DNA from: Piscinibacter sp. XHJ-5
GTDB lineage: Bacteria > Pseudomonadota > Gammaproteobacteria > Burkholderiales > Burkholderiaceae_C
Reading direction: 5' to 3'
DNA length: 64,000 nucleotides
Assembly (NCBI RefSeq): GCF_029855045.1
Contig: NZ_CP123228.1
Coordinates: 4,154,001 to 4,218,000 of the forward strand
Shown here: positions 23,319 through 33,454 of the stretch, piece after piece
Layout: the number at the start of each line of letters is the position of its first letter
Position numbering within the stretch: the stretch's first letter is position 1
Position numbers and translations under genes: made by a program
Notes under the pieces: generated by a model
The model's database searches: none
Seen by the model: the letters and a program-made list of their open reading frames with translations, nothing else
Told to the model about the DNA's origin: nothing

Positions 23319-24851
23319 CTAGCCGAGCTTGAAGAGCGCCACCGCCTGGACCGACTCGTCGGCGCGCTGCTTCAGGTTGCCGGCGGCCGAGGCCATCTGC
23401 TGCACCAGCGCGGCGTTGCGCTGGGTGGTCTCGTCCATGTCCGTCACGGCCTTCTCCACCTGCGATACGCCCGCGCTCTGCTCGGAACTGGCAACGCTGA
23501 TCTCTCCCATGATGGCCGTGACGCGACCGATGCGCACCGCGACGTCGTTCATCGTGTCGCGCGCGTGATGAACCAGCGCGCTGCCCGATTCCACCCGCTC
23601 GGTGCATGTCTGGATGAGTGCTGCGATTTCCTTCGCTGCCTGCGCCGAGCGTCCCGCCAGGCTGCGGACCTCGGATGCCACCACCGCGAAGCCGCGCCCC
23701 GAGTCGCCCGACCTCGCCGCTTCCACCGCGGCATTGAGCGCGAGGATGTTCGTCTGGGCGGCCAGGGCTTCGACCATGTCGACGACCTCGGCGATCCTGC
23801 TCGAGCTTTGCTGGATCGCCTGCATGGTCTCCACCACCTTGCCGACCACCTCGCCGCCCTTGGCCGCCATCGACGAGGCGTCGACCGCCAAGCCGTTGGC
23901 CTGCGCCGCGCTGTCGGCGTTTCGCCTGACGGTGGCGCTCAGCTCCTCCATCGACGCGGCCGTTTCCTGCAGTGAGCTGGCCTGGCGCTCGGTGCGCGCC
24001 GACAGGTCCTGGTTGCCCTGCGCAATGTCGGCGCTGGCAGCGGCCACCAGGTCGGCGCTGCCCTTCACGCTGCGCACGATGGACGAGAGGTTGTGCTGCA
24101 TGTGGGCCATGGCATCGAGCAGCTGCACGGTCTCGTCGTTGCCCGCCGGCCGCACGGCCACGCTGAGATCGCCTTGCGCCAGGGTACGCGCCACCTGCAC
24201 CGCGTGCGACATCGGCCGCGCCAGGTGCCGCGCCAGCGCGATCGAGGCGATCAGCAGCGCGGCGGTTGCGACGACCAGCGCCGAGATCACGAACACCCGT
24301 GCCTGCATCACCACCGCCGCAGAGCGCTCGCGAAACGCCTGCTCGTCGCGCTCGATGGCCTGCACCTGCTGCGCCATCTGGGTTTCGACCTCTCCGTAGA
24401 GCTTCTGGAAGGCCGGCACCGCGACGGCCGCCGCGGCGGGGGAATCTCCCGTGCTCAGCTCGAGAAGCTTGACCGCCGATTCGGCGTACGCCCGCACGAT
24501 GGGCAGCGTCTTGCCCACCGCCGCGTTCGCCTCGGTGGACAGCGACAGGCCTTCCAGCGTGTGCAGCGCGGTATGCAGACTCTTGATGTGCTGATCGAGA
24601 GCCGCCTGCGCGTCGGCGATCTGTGCCTTGTCCCGGCCGATGGCGCCCAGCATCGCGCGCTGCACGTCGCCCCGGACGGCGCCATGCATCATGGCCGCAC
24701 GCTGGCTGTTCTGCACCGCCAGCCCCATGGCCCGGGCGCCGTCGAAGGCATCGGCCAGGCGTCCCACGCTGAACAATCCCACCGCTCCCGCAAGGCCCGC
24801 GATGCAGGCGCCTGCCAGGCCCATTGCCAGAATCTGATCACGCAACTTCAC
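23319..24851 (-). CDS. Methyl-accepting chemotaxis protein
   Basis: 510 residues of a Tar/Tsr-type chemoreceptor: a first membrane helix (ILAMGLAGACIAGLAGAVGLF), a ~155-residue periplasmic four-helix-bundle-like sensor domain, a second helix (VFVISALVVATAALLIASIALA), a HAMP domain, and a cytoplasmic signalling hairpin with the conserved tip EALAAQTNILALNAAVEAARSGDSGRGFAVVA. It would modulate CheA through CheW. The tail ends FKLG without a CheR-docking pentapeptide. Start is GTG at 24851 with GGGGGA 7 bp upstream. No other che genes are in the window. Ligand unknown. Confidence 0.93.
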   Translation of the reverse strand: MKLRDQILAMGLAGACIAGLAGAVGLFSVGRLADAFDGARAMGLAVQNSQRAAMMHGAVRGDVQRAMLGAIGRDKAQIADAQAALDQHIKSLHTALHTLEGLSLSTEANAAVGKTLPIVRAYAESAVKLLELSTGDSPAAAAVAVPAFQKLYGEVETQMAQQVQAIERDEQAFRERSAAVVMQARVFVISALVVATAALLIASIALARHLARPMSHAVQVARTLAQGDLSVAVRPAGNDETVQLLDAMAHMQHNLSSIVRSVKGSADLVAAASADIAQGNQDLSARTERQASSLQETAASMEELSATVRRNADSAAQANGLAVDASSMAAKGGEVVGKVVETMQAIQQSSSRIAEVVDMVEALAAQTNILALNAAVEAARSGDSGRGFAVVASEVRSLAGRSAQAAKEIAALIQTCTERVESGSALVHHARDTMNDVAVRIGRVTAIMGEISVASSEQSAGVSQVEKAVTDMDETTQRNAALVQQMASAAGNLKQRADESVQAVALFKLG

Positions 24852-24951
24852 TGAAAACTCCCCCGTGGACGCTGAAGTATTGGAACGTTCCAACGAAAAC
24901 GCAAGGAACCGCGCCACGTTCTGAGGGGAAACCCGGATGCAAGAAAGTCAC

Positions 24952-24991
24952 GCTCCCTTTCCCGCTTGCGGGACAGGGCTGGAGGGCGCCG
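24952..24991. repeat. Dispersed GC-rich palindromic intergenic repeat, copy B
   Basis: GCTCCCTTTCCCGCTTGCGGGACAGGG plus GCTGGAGGGCGCC: the CCCGCTTGCGGG core is a perfect inverted repeat. It lies in the 157-bp gap between the TRAP DctM stop and the chemoreceptor start. Confidence 0.65.
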
Positions 24992-25008
24992 CGCGAGAGC
25001 CTGCCTCG

Positions 25009-26334
25009 CTAGCCGTAGAACACGCGCACCAGCCACAGCGCCATCCCCGGAAAGAACAGCAGCGCCAGGGTGCGCAGGAAGTCGCTGGCAAGGAATGGAA
25101 TCACGCCCTTGTACGTCTCGTTCATCGACACGTCCTTCGCGATGCTGTTGACCACGTAGACGTTCAGGCCCACCGGTGGGGCGATGAGGCCGATGCCGAC
25201 GGTCATCAGCACGAGGATCCCGAACCAGATGGCCTTCATCTCGGGCGCCAGGCCCCACAGGTCGAGCGCCATGACGGTCGGGAAGATGACCGGGATGGTG
25301 AGCAGCAGCATGGACAGCTCGTCCATCACGCAGCCCAGCACGACGTAGAACAGCAGGATGCAGCCGACGATGGCCAGCGGCGCGACCTGCAGGTGGCTCA
25401 CCCAGTCGGCCAGGCGCGCGGGCATCTGCGTCAGCGCCAGCGCCGAGTTCATCATGTCGGCGCCGAGGAAGATCATGAACACCATCGCCGACGTTTCCGC
25501 CGTGCCGTAGAAGCTGCGCTTGATGCGCTGCAGGTCGAGCTCGCGCTGCGCCACGCCGGCGACGAAGGTGCCGATGGCGCCGACCGCCGCGCCTTCGGTC
25601 GGCGAGAACACGCCGCCGTAGATGCCGCCGAACACGACGAGGAAGATGATGACGATGGGCCACACGCCGAGCAACGTGCGCAAGCGCTGTCCCCACGGCA
25701 GCGGCTCGCTCGGCGTCGCCAGCTGCGGCCGCACGCGGCAGTACAGCGCGATCACGATCACATAGCCTGCGGTCGCGATGAGGCCGGGCAGCATCGCGGC
25801 GGCGAACAGCTTGGCGATGTTCTGTTCGGTGAGGATGGCATAGACCACCAGCGGGACCGATGGCGGGATGAGGATGCCCAGCGTGCCGCCCGTGGCCAGC
25901 GCGGCGGTGGACAGCCGGCCGTGGTAGCCGTGCGCCTTCATCTCCGGGTAGGCGACCTGGGTGATCGTGGCCGAGGTCGCCACCGATGAACCGCAGACCG
26001 CGCCGAACGCCGCCGCCGACAGGATGGCGGCCATGCCGAGACCGCCGCGGATGTGGCCGACGAAGGCGGCGGCGGCCTTGAACAGCGCCCGGCTCAGTCC
26101 TCCCTGCGTGGCGAACTGCCCCATCAGCAGGAACAGCGGGATCACGCTCAGGTCGTAGACCGTGAGGCGCGCCACCGCGGAGCCCTTCAGCGTGTTGAGC
26201 AGCGCGATGTCGTTGGTCATCGCCCAGTAGCCGACCGCGCCCGGGATGAACATGGCGGCGGCGATCGGCACGCGGATCGCCATCAGCACCAGCATGGCGC
26301 TGAACATCACGATGCCCACGACGGCACCGTTCAC
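25009..26334 (-). CDS. TRAP transporter large permease (DctM family)
   Basis: 441 residues, about 12 transmembrane helices. Signatures: FGAVCGSSVATSATITQVAY, GGTLGILIPPSVPLVVYAIL and GVFSPTEGAAVGAIGTF, all typical of DctM/SiaM permeases. The GTG start at 26334 overlaps the DctQ stop as GTGA. Last gene of the DctP-Q-M set beside fahA, so the likely cargo is an organic or aromatic acid, by context only. Confidence 0.93.
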   Translation of the reverse strand: MNGAVVGIVMFSAMLVLMAIRVPIAAAMFIPGAVGYWAMTNDIALLNTLKGSAVARLTVYDLSVIPLFLLMGQFATQGGLSRALFKAAAAFVGHIRGGLGMAAILSAAAFGAVCGSSVATSATITQVAYPEMKAHGYHGRLSTAALATGGTLGILIPPSVPLVVYAILTEQNIAKLFAAAMLPGLIATAGYVIVIALYCRVRPQLATPSEPLPWGQRLRTLLGVWPIVIIFLVVFGGIYGGVFSPTEGAAVGAIGTFVAGVAQRELDLQRIKRSFYGTAETSAMVFMIFLGADMMNSALALTQMPARLADWVSHLQVAPLAIVGCILLFYVVLGCVMDELSMLLLTIPVIFPTVMALDLWGLAPEMKAIWFGILVLMTVGIGLIAPPVGLNVYVVNSIAKDVSMNETYKGVIPFLASDFLRTLALLFFPGMALWLVRVFYG

Positions 26335-26825
26335 GGCAGCAGCTCCGGATGCGGCGCGCGGCCCTGCAGGTGCAGCTTGACCTGCACCAGCGCGATGACC
26401 GAGGTCAGCGCCAGCCCCGGCGCGAGCACCGCGTAGGTGATCCACATCGGCAGGCCGAGGATCATCGTCGTCTCGAACGCGTCGCGCACCGACAGGGCGC
26501 CGACGGCGGTGCGCCAGGCCAGCACGCCGACCATGGCCGACAGCAGCAGCGCGCCGAAGGCATCGAGACGGCGCCGCGTGGTCTCCCCGGCCTTCTGCGT
26601 GAAGAAGTCGACGATGATGTTGCTGCCGTGCAGCTGCGCCCACGGCAGGCACAGCGCGATGCACAGCGCGATGCCGAACTGCGTGAGCTCCACGTCGCCC
26701 GGGATGGGCCGCGACAGCAACGCGCGGGCGCTCACGCTGCTGACGGTGAGCAGCGCCACCGTGCAGGCGACCAGGCAACCGACGATCGCGAACAGCGCCG
26801 CCAGGCGGCGCAACAGCGGCGGCAT
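26331..26825 (-). CDS. TRAP transporter small permease (DctQ family)
   Basis: 164 residues with four hydrophobic segments (FAIVGCLVACTVALLTVSSV, LTQFGIALCIALCLPWAQL, LLLSAMVGVLAWRTAVGAL, MWITYAVLAPGLALTSVIAL). The RPIPGDVELTQF segment is a standard DctQ hallmark. Begins 16 bp after dctP and overlaps dctM, so the three form one operon. Confidence 0.9.
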   Translation of the reverse strand: MPPLLRRLAALFAIVGCLVACTVALLTVSSVSARALLSRPIPGDVELTQFGIALCIALCLPWAQLHGSNIIVDFFTQKAGETTRRRLDAFGALLLSAMVGVLAWRTAVGALSVRDAFETTMILGLPMWITYAVLAPGLALTSVIALVQVKLHLQGRAPHPELLP

Positions 26826-26841
26826 GGTCAGCGCGCCCCCG

Positions 26842-27870
26842 TCACTTCTTGTATTTCGCCAGCAGGTCCTGCGCGTCCTTCAGCATCTGCTTGCCGGGCA
26901 GGCCGCGCTTGTCCATGTCGGCCACCCATTCGTCGTACAGCGGATGCGATGCCTTGATCCAGTTGTCGACCTCGGCTGCCGGCAGGCGGTAGAACACATT
27001 GCCGCGATCCACGGCGGGCTTGCGGCCCGCGGCCTGGCTTTCGTCCCAGACCTTGCCGGCCGTGGCCGACAGTGGCGCACCGCTGTTCTTGTCGATGACG
27101 GCCTTCAGGTCGGCGGGCAGGCTGTCGTACTTGCCCTGGTTCATCGCGATGATGAAGGTGGCGGTGTACAGCGCCGGGCGCGACGTGTCGGTCTCGGTGT
27201 GGAACTTCACCATCTCGTGCAGCTTGACCGAAGGAATGATCTCCCACGGCAGCACGAAGCCGTCGATGGTGCCCTTGCTGACGGCATCGGCGACCGCCGG
27301 CAGCGGCATGCCCACCGGCGCCGCGCCCAGCGAGGCGAGCAGCTTGTTGGTCTGGCGCGTCGGCGCGCGAAGCTTCATGCCCTTCACGTCGGCCAGCGTC
27401 TTGATCTGCTTGTCGCGCGTGTGCAGGAAGCCCGCATCGTGCATGGCGAACATCAGCGGATGCAGGCCCGGAAACTCCTTGGTCGCGTACTTGGTGTAGA
27501 AGTCCCAGGCGGCCTTGGAGCCGACTTCGGCGGTGGTGTTCATGAACGGCAGCTCGAACACTTCCATGATCGGGAAGCGCCCGGCCGTGTACCCCGGCAG
27601 CGTGAAGACGATGTCGACCACGCCGTCGCGCGCCTGGTCGACGAGCTGGGCGGGCGTGCCGCCGAGCTGCATGGCCGGGAAGATCTGGCACTTCATCTTG
27701 TTGTTGGAATCGGCGGCGATCTTGTCGCACCACGGCTGCAGGATCTTCGTGGGCGGCATCGCGGCCGGCGGCCAGAAGTGGTGGACCTTCAAGGTCACGT
27801 CCTGCGCGGCCGCGCCGAGCGAGAAGGCCGCGGCACCGGCAGCGGCCAGCAGCTTGATTCGGTTCTTCAT
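26842..27870 (-). CDS. TRAP transporter periplasmic solute receptor (DctP family)
   Basis: 342 residues. Signal peptide MKNRIKLLAAAGAAAFSLGAAAQ. DctP-type landmarks: VHHFWPPAAMPP at the mature start, GTPAQLVDQARDGVVDIVF, LRAPTRQTNKLLASLGAAPV with the conserved Arg that pairs with the ligand carboxylate, and GTIDGFVLPWEI. It binds a carboxylated solute and hands it to the DctQM permease. GGAGA precedes the ATG. It follows fahA by 57 bp, so import may be linked to the aromatic catabolic genes upstream. Ligand not identifiable. Confidence 0.93.
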   Translation of the reverse strand: MKNRIKLLAAAGAAAFSLGAAAQDVTLKVHHFWPPAAMPPTKILQPWCDKIAADSNNKMKCQIFPAMQLGGTPAQLVDQARDGVVDIVFTLPGYTAGRFPIMEVFELPFMNTTAEVGSKAAWDFYTKYATKEFPGLHPLMFAMHDAGFLHTRDKQIKTLADVKGMKLRAPTRQTNKLLASLGAAPVGMPLPAVADAVSKGTIDGFVLPWEIIPSVKLHEMVKFHTETDTSRPALYTATFIIAMNQGKYDSLPADLKAVIDKNSGAPLSATAGKVWDESQAAGRKPAVDRGNVFYRLPAAEVDNWIKASHPLYDEWVADMDKRGLPGKQMLKDAQDLLAKYKK

Positions 27871-27927
27871 CGTCTTGTCTCCGGGAAGAAAAGCGCACTT
27901 ATCGTAGGTCTGCGTCGACGCGCCCAG

Positions 27928-29256
27928 CTACAGGGTTGACGACAGGGTTCGCGCGGGCAGTACGGTTGCCGCACAGTCTCCGAAACCGATGCGGCGGCGC
28001 CCCGCGCGCTCGCAGAAGCCGCGCAGGATCACGGTGTCGCCGTCCTGCAGGAACGTTCGCGTCTCGCCGTTGGACAGCGTGATCGACTGCTTGCCGCCCT
28101 GCGTCAGCTCGAGCAGCGAACCGCCCTGCCCCGGCTGCGGCCCCGACTGCGTGCCGCTGCCCAGCAGGTCGGCGGTCCGCAGGTTGCAGCCGTTGCTCGA
28201 GTGATGCGCCACCAGTTGCGCAAGCGTCCAGTAGGCATCGCGGAAGTTCGACTGCATGAGGCGCACGGCAGCCTCGCCGCGCTCGCGCATGCCGGCGGTC
28301 TGCAGCCACACCTCGAGCGCGATGTCGAGCGCGCCCTGCGTTCGGTTGGCTTCGCTGTCCAGGTAGGGAAGCGGCGCTGGATCGCCGGCCGGTCGCTCGA
28401 AGGGCGCGCGAAACGGCGCCAGCGCTTCCATCGTGACGACCCACGGCGACAGCGTGCTTGCGAAGTTCTTCGACAGGAAAGGCCCGAGCGGCTGGTATTC
28501 CCAGGACTGCACGTCGCGCGCCGTCCAGTCGTTGAGCAGCATCACGCCGAACAGATGCGCCTCGGCGTTGGCCATCGTGATCGGCTCGCCGAGCTCGTTG
28601 CCGGGCCCGATCAGCGCGCCCAGCTCCAGCTCGTAATCCAGGCGCGCCGTGGGCGCAAAGCGAGGCTCGGGGGCATCGCCCTTGAGCTGACCCATCGGCC
28701 GGTGGAAGGCATGCCCGCTGGCGCACAGCGAGGAGCTGCGGCCGTGGTAGCCGATCGGCACGTACTTGTAGTTGGGAAGCAGCGGGTTGTCGGGCCGGAA
28801 CAGCTTTCCGACCGTCGTGGCATGGTGGATGCCGGTGTAGAAGTCGGTGTAGTCGCCGACCTCGCAGGGCAGCGTCATCACGGCCTGCGCTTGCGGCACC
28901 AGGCAGTCGACGAGCACCGGCTGCCAGGAGCTGCCTTCGCGCAGCGCCAGCGAGAGCTGGCGGCGCAGCGCCGCCCTGGCCTGCGCGCCGAGCGCCATGA
29001 AGCCGCTCAGCGAGCCCTGCGCCAGCGGCAGCAGGCGCTCCTTCTCCGCGTCGGTCCAGCCCGGCTTGTCGCAGGCGAGCGTCAGGTCGAGGATGCGATC
29101 GCCGATGGCCACGCCGACGTGCCATGGCTCGAGACTGCCCGCGCGGCGGAAGCGGCCGAACGGCAGGTTCTGGATGGGGAAGTCGCAACCGGGTTCGTTG
29201 GCCGAGGCGACCCAGCTCAGCAGGGCCTGGTCGTGGGTGTCGTCGAGGCTGTTCAT
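27928..29256 (-). CDS. fahA: Fumarylacetoacetase
   Basis: 442 residues, close to the usual ~420-440. Cleaves 4-fumarylacetoacetate into fumarate and acetoacetate, the last step of tyrosine/homogentisate breakdown. Landmarks: N-terminal [13 protein letters not shown], the metal-site segment [38 protein letters not shown] with the metal-binding acidic residues, [20 protein letters not shown], and the C-terminal GTQSGP and LRGFCE motifs. The ATG overlaps the hmgA stop as ATGA, so the two enzymes are coupled. The usual maleylacetoacetate isomerase is not adjacent. Confidence 0.97.
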   Translation of the reverse strand: MNSLDDTHDQALLSWVASANEPGCDFPIQNLPFGRFRRAGSLEPWHVGVAIGDRILDLTLACDKPGWTDAEKERLLPLAQGSLSGFMALGAQARAALRRQLSLALREGSSWQPVLVDCLVPQAQAVMTLPCEVGDYTDFYTGIHHATTVGKLFRPDNPLLPNYKYVPIGYHGRSSSLCASGHAFHRPMGQLKGDAPEPRFAPTARLDYELELGALIGPGNELGEPITMANAEAHLFGVMLLNDWTARDVQSWEYQPLGPFLSKNFASTLSPWVVTMEALAPFRAPFERPAGDPAPLPYLDSEANRTQGALDIALEVWLQTAGMRERGEAAVRLMQSNFRDAYWTLAQLVAHHSSNGCNLRTADLLGSGTQSGPQPGQGGSLLELTQGGKQSITLSNGETRTFLQDGDTVILRGFCERAGRRRIGFGDCAATVLPARTLSSTL

Positions 29257-30545
29257 CGGAAGTTGTCCTTCAGACCGCGCCAGCAATCGGCGTACGTGCT
29301 GTCCAGGGCGCCGCACTGCATGGCGAACGCGGTGGGGTGGAAACGCCAGCGGCTCTCGAACATGAACGCCAGCGTGTCGTCGAGCTTGTGCGGCGCGAGC
29401 TCGCCGCCCGAGGCTTTCTCGAAGGCCTCGGCATCGGGCCCGTGCGGCACCATGGAGTTGTGCAGGCTCATGCCGCCGGGCTTGAAGCCCTCGGGCTTGG
29501 CGTCGTACTGGCCGTGCACCAGTCCCATGAACTCGCTCATCACGTTGCGGTGGTACCAGGGCGGACGGAAGGTGTCCTCGGCCACCAGCCAGCGCGGGGG
29601 GAAGATCACGAAGTCGCAGTTCGCCGTTCCCGGCGTGTCCGACGGCGAAGTGAGCACGGTGAAGATCGACGGATCCGGGTGATCGAAGCTGATCGAGCCG
29701 ATCGTCATGAAGTTCGCCGTGTCGTACTTGAACGGCGCGAGGTTGCCGTGCCAGGCGACGACGTTGAAAGGCGAGCCCTCGGCTCGAGCCACCCACAGCG
29801 CGCCGCCGGCCTTGCGCAGCATGCGCCACGGCCGGGCCGCGTCGTCGAACGCGGCCACCGGCGCGAGAAAGTCGCGCGGATTGGCCAGTCCGTTGCTGCC
29901 GATGGGTCCGAGCTCGGGCAGCCTGAACGGCGCGCCGTAGTTCTCGCAGACGTAGCCCCGCGACGGACCATGGACCGCGACGCTGAACGCCATGCCGCGC
30001 GGCAGCAGGGCAATCTCGCCGGGCGCGACGGCAAGCACGCCGAGCTCCGTGGTGACCGTCAGCCGGCCCTGCTGCGGCACGATCAGCATCTCTGCGTCGG
30101 CGTTGACGAAGGCGCTGTCGGTCATCGACCGATTCACGAGGTACAGGTGCGCGGCCATGCCGGTCTGCGCCTCGGCATCGCCGTTGACGACCATCGTCCG
30201 CAGGCCGTCGATGAAGTCGAGCGGGGTCTCGGGAATGTCCACCGGATTCCAGCGCAGCGGATTCGGCGGCACGGGAACGCCATCCTTCGCGCCGGTCTTC
30301 CAGTGCGGCTGCGCGAAAGGCTCGTAGGCGCCGCACAGCACCGAGGGGCGCCGCCGGTACAGCCAGGTGCGCAGGTTCTCGGCGCGCGGCGCGGTGAAGG
30401 CAGTGCCCGAGAGCAGTTCGGCATACAGGCCGCGCGCCACGCGTTGCGGGCTGTTGCGTCCCTTGGGCAGCGTGCCGGGCACGGCCTCGCTCTCGAACTG
30501 ATTGGCGAAGCCGGACTGGTAGCGCAGGGTGTCGGATGCAGTCAT
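29253..30545 (-). CDS. hmgA: Homogentisate 1,2-dioxygenase
   Basis: 430 residues, the family norm. Opens the ring of homogentisate to maleylacetoacetate using Fe(II) and O2. The start [19 protein letters not shown] is near-diagnostic. Iron-ligand segments [14 protein letters not shown] (His and Glu) and MVPHGPD (His) are intact. GGAG lies upstream of the ATG. Followed by fahA with an ATGA overlap and preceded at 22 bp by a Bug-type receptor gene, so it belongs to the long minus-strand operon starting near 34.4 kb. Confidence 0.98.
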   Translation of the reverse strand: MTASDTLRYQSGFANQFESEAVPGTLPKGRNSPQRVARGLYAELLSGTAFTAPRAENLRTWLYRRRPSVLCGAYEPFAQPHWKTGAKDGVPVPPNPLRWNPVDIPETPLDFIDGLRTMVVNGDAEAQTGMAAHLYLVNRSMTDSAFVNADAEMLIVPQQGRLTVTTELGVLAVAPGEIALLPRGMAFSVAVHGPSRGYVCENYGAPFRLPELGPIGSNGLANPRDFLAPVAAFDDAARPWRMLRKAGGALWVARAEGSPFNVVAWHGNLAPFKYDTANFMTIGSISFDHPDPSIFTVLTSPSDTPGTANCDFVIFPPRWLVAEDTFRPPWYHRNVMSEFMGLVHGQYDAKPEGFKPGGMSLHNSMVPHGPDAEAFEKASGGELAPHKLDDTLAFMFESRWRFHPTAFAMQCGALDSTYADCWRGLKDNFR

Positions 30546-30567
30546 CGTGTATGTCTCTCCTGATTTT

Positions 30568-31545
30568 TCAGTCGACCTTGATCCCCGCGTCGCGGATCAG
30601 GCGGCCCCAGCGCTCGCGCTCGCTGCGGGCATAGCTCGCCATTTGAGCCGGCGTGCCGGGTGTCGGTTCGACGCCCAGCGCCGAAAGCCGCGCCTTCACC
30701 GCCGTGGACTCGAGCGCGGCGACCAGCGACCTGTTCAGCAGCGCCACCGTGTCGGCCGGCGTGCCGGCGCGCACCACCAGCCCTTGCCAAGCGTAGGCCT
30801 CGAAGCCGGCCAACCCCTGCTCGGCGAGGGTCGGTACCCCGGACATGGTGCTCACGCGCTGCGGGCTGGCCACGCCGATCGCGCGCAGCTTGCCGCTGGT
30901 CACATGCTGCCAGCCGCTCGCGGTGTCGACGAACATGAATGGCACCTGCTGCCCCATCACGTCCTGCAGCGCCGGCGCGGCGCCGCGGTACGGCACATGC
31001 TGCAGCTTGAGGCCGCTGCGCTCGCGCAGCAGCTCCGTCGCGAGGTGGTGCGGGCTGCCGGCGCCGGGGCTCGCGTACGGCGTTGCCTGCCCCTGCGAGC
31101 GCGCCCAGGCGAGAAACTCCTGCAGGTTCTTCGCCGGCACGTTGGGCGCCACCACCAGCAGCAGCGGAAAGCGCACCATCAGCCCGACCGGGGCGAAGTC
31201 CTTCTCGGCGTCATAGCTCAGCTTGGAATACAGAAAGGGATTGGCGGCCAGTGTCGCGAAATCGGCGGTGAACATCAGGTTCGCGGGGTCCTTCGCATGC
31301 GCGACGTAGTCGGCCGCGATGTTGGTGCCGGCGCCGGGCTTGTTGTTCACGATCACGGTCTGGTTCAGCGACTTGCTCATCGCCTCGGCCAGCGTGCGCG
31401 CCACCACGTCGGAGCCGCCGCCGGCGGCGTAGCCGACGACCCATTCCATCGGCTTGTCGACCGCCGCGGCAGGCGTTGCGAGGGAAGTCAGGGACAGCAG
31501 GGCAGCCGCGCAGAACGCGCGGCGGGACAACGTCATCGTCGGCAT
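30568..31545 (-). CDS. Bug-family tripartite tricarboxylate transporter substrate-binding protein (TctC-like)
   Basis: 325 residues with a twin-arginine-like signal start ([23 protein letters not shown]). Bug signatures are [53 protein letters not shown], and [21 protein letters not shown]. Bug receptors bind carboxylic acids; many are orphans without TctAB, as here. ATG at 31545 has AAAGGA upstream; an in-frame ATG 9 bases further down is an alternative. In an operon with homogentisate genes, so an aromatic acid ligand is plausible. Confidence 0.92.
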   Translation of the reverse strand: MPTMTLSRRAFCAAALLSLTSLATPAAAVDKPMEWVVGYAAGGGSDVVARTLAEAMSKSLNQTVIVNNKPGAGTNIAADYVAHAKDPANLMFTADFATLAANPFLYSKLSYDAEKDFAPVGLMVRFPLLLVVAPNVPAKNLQEFLAWARSQGQATPYASPGAGSPHHLATELLRERSGLKLQHVPYRGAAPALQDVMGQQVPFMFVDTASGWQHVTSGKLRAIGVASPQRVSTMSGVPTLAEQGLAGFEAYAWQGLVVRAGTPADTVALLNRSLVAALESTAVKARLSALGVEPTPGTPAQMASYARSERERWGRLIRDAGIKVD

Positions 31546-31570
31546 GGGGTCCTTTCGGGAAGAGGTCAAT

Positions 31571-31768
31571 TCAGTCGTGACGGCCGCCGGCGCGCGCCAG
31601 CGCCAGTGCCTGTTTCAGCACCTCGAGCGAGCCGATGTGGTTGGCCAGCAGCAGCACCAGGCGCGCATTCAGCGCATGGCTGTCGGCGGTGCTCAGGTCG
31701 CGGTGGGTGTCGATCAGCGCTTCGTAGAAGTCATCGGGCGATTCGAGGTGCGGGTCGGTGATGAGCAT
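31571..31768 (-). CDS. DUF2783 domain-containing small protein
   Basis: 65 residues: MLITDPHLESPDDFYEALID, then HRDLSTADSHALNARLVLLL and ANHIGSLEVLKQALALA. This matches DUF2783, a short helical protein typically encoded directly beside MhpA-like flavin monooxygenases. It lies 10 bp after that gene, so it is probably an accessory or partner, function unproven. Confidence 0.85.
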   Translation of the reverse strand: MLITDPHLESPDDFYEALIDTHRDLSTADSHALNARLVLLLANHIGSLEVLKQALALARAGGRHD

Positions 31769-31778
31769 GGCGTGCCTT

Positions 31779-33362
31779 TCAACGCTGGCCGCAGGCGCGC
31801 GCCAGCGCGGCGCGCACCGCAGCCTCGGTGGGCGCGCGCCAGCGCGCGGCCACGTGCAGGTCGGGTCGGATGAGGTAGGCGGTGCCCGGGCGGGCGTCGT
31901 AGCGTTCGGCGGCAAGGCCCTCGGCGCCGACGCACAGCGTCTTCAGCGGAAGCTCGCGGGTCCAGGCCGGCGCCGCGCCGAACACCAGCAGCGTGAAGTC
32001 GCGCCCGAGCTTGCGCAGCAGCCATGCGCCCTCGAGCGGCGCATCGGCAGCCGCCGCGCCGGGCACCATGCGGCCGTCGAAGGGATCGGCATCGGGCGTA
32101 TTGAGCGGCGAGTCGCGCAACACCGCCGGGACCGACAGGCGCCCGCTGTTGACCAGCCTGCGCGCAAAGGCGTGCTCGCGCGAGAGATCGAGCACCGCGT
32201 CGCGGAACAGGCGGCTGACCTCGCTCTTCGGCGTGATGAAGTCGGTGGCGCGGGTGCTGTTGAGGATGTTCTCGTCGGCCGCGAACTCGCGCTCGCTGGC
32301 ATAGCTGTCGAGCAGCGCATCCGGCGCCTCGCCGCGGCTCACGAGCGCGAGCTTCCATGCGAGGTTCTCGGCGTCCTGCACGCCGGAGTTGGCCCCGCGC
32401 GCGCCGAACGGCGACACGCCGTGCGCCGCGTCGCCGGCGAACAGCACGCGCCCATGCCGAAAGCGCTCCATGCGCAGGCAGGCGAAGGTGTACACGCTGG
32501 CCCACACGATCTCCACCTCATGGCGGCCCGCACCGATGCTGTCGAGCACCGCGCGCACCCTCGGCAGGATGCGCTCGGGCTGCTTCTCGGCCTCGGGATC
32601 GGCGCCCCAGCCCAGCTGGAAATCGAGGCGCCACACGCCGTCGGCCTGCTTGTGCAGCAGCACGCTCTGGCCCGGATGGAACGGCGGGTCGAACCAGAAG
32701 CGCCGCTCGCAGGGCAGGTCGACGCCGGCGATGCGCACGTCGGCGATCAGGAAGCGGTCACGGAAGCTGCGGCCCTTCGATTCGAGGCCCATCGCGGCGC
32801 GCAGCGGTGAACGCGCGCCGTCGCACGCCACCACATGACCGGCCTTCACGCGGTACGGGCCATCGGGGGTGTCGACCGCGAGCGTGACGGCGTCGGCGCC
32901 GGGCTCGATCCCGACCACGTTGTTGCGCCAGCGGATCTCGAGTTGCGGCAGCCCCTGTGCGCGCTCGAGCAGGAAACCTTCGACGTAGTACTGCTGAAGG
33001 TTGATGAAGGCCGGGCGCTCATGACCCGGCTCGGGCAGCAGGTCGAACTGGTAGACCTCCTCGTCGCCGAAGTACACCCGGCCGAGCTTCCACGACACGC
33101 CCTTGTCGATCATCGGCTCGCAGCACCCGAGTCGATCGAAGATCTCCAGCGTGCGCTTGGCGAAGCAGATCGCCCGCGAGCCGGTCGACAGCCGGTGGTC
33201 GTTGTCGAGCAGCAGCACGGGAACGCCGCGCTGCGCCAGGTCGGTGGCCAGGCTGAGGCCCACCGGACCGGCACCGACCACGATCACCGGATGCCGGGCA
33301 GGCTGCTCAGCGCGCTGGTCGGGCGAGGGCTTGTATTCGAACTCGAGCGACTGATAGTCCAT
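31779..33362 (-). CDS. MhpA-like FAD-dependent aromatic monooxygenase
   Basis: 527 residues of a class A flavoprotein hydroxylase. FAD/NAD motifs: VIVVGAGPVGLSLATDLAQR near residue 26, the DG motif VACDGARSPLR, and RVLFAGDAAHGVSPFGARGA. A C-terminal thioredoxin-like domain follows (GRDFTLLVFGAAPAW...). Relatives hydroxylate 3-hydroxyphenylpropionate, resorcinol or similar phenols ortho or para to the hydroxyl. Here it sits upstream of hmgA and fahA, so a 3-hydroxyphenylacetate 6-hydroxylase-type reaction giving homogentisate is possible, but that is inferred from context only. Confidence 0.9.
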   Translation of the reverse strand: MDYQSLEFEYKPSPDQRAEQPARHPVIVVGAGPVGLSLATDLAQRGVPVLLLDNDHRLSTGSRAICFAKRTLEIFDRLGCCEPMIDKGVSWKLGRVYFGDEEVYQFDLLPEPGHERPAFINLQQYYVEGFLLERAQGLPQLEIRWRNNVVGIEPGADAVTLAVDTPDGPYRVKAGHVVACDGARSPLRAAMGLESKGRSFRDRFLIADVRIAGVDLPCERRFWFDPPFHPGQSVLLHKQADGVWRLDFQLGWGADPEAEKQPERILPRVRAVLDSIGAGRHEVEIVWASVYTFACLRMERFRHGRVLFAGDAAHGVSPFGARGANSGVQDAENLAWKLALVSRGEAPDALLDSYASEREFAADENILNSTRATDFITPKSEVSRLFRDAVLDLSREHAFARRLVNSGRLSVPAVLRDSPLNTPDADPFDGRMVPGAAAADAPLEGAWLLRKLGRDFTLLVFGAAPAWTRELPLKTLCVGAEGLAAERYDARPGTAYLIRPDLHVAARWRAPTEAAVRAALARACGQR

Positions 33363-33454
33363 GTCACGAACCGTTCAGATGGTGGGCTGTTTCCCTCAGC
33401 CGGGCGGTTGACACCTCGGGCTGAACGGATCTCCTGCAGCAGATGCGAACGCGC

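Noticed and set aside
19716..23975. A 1419-codon plus-strand open frame
   Set aside because: It lies in a second frame over the heparinase-like gene and runs antisense over DUF1579 and the chemoreceptor; composition is Arg/Ala/Gly noise.
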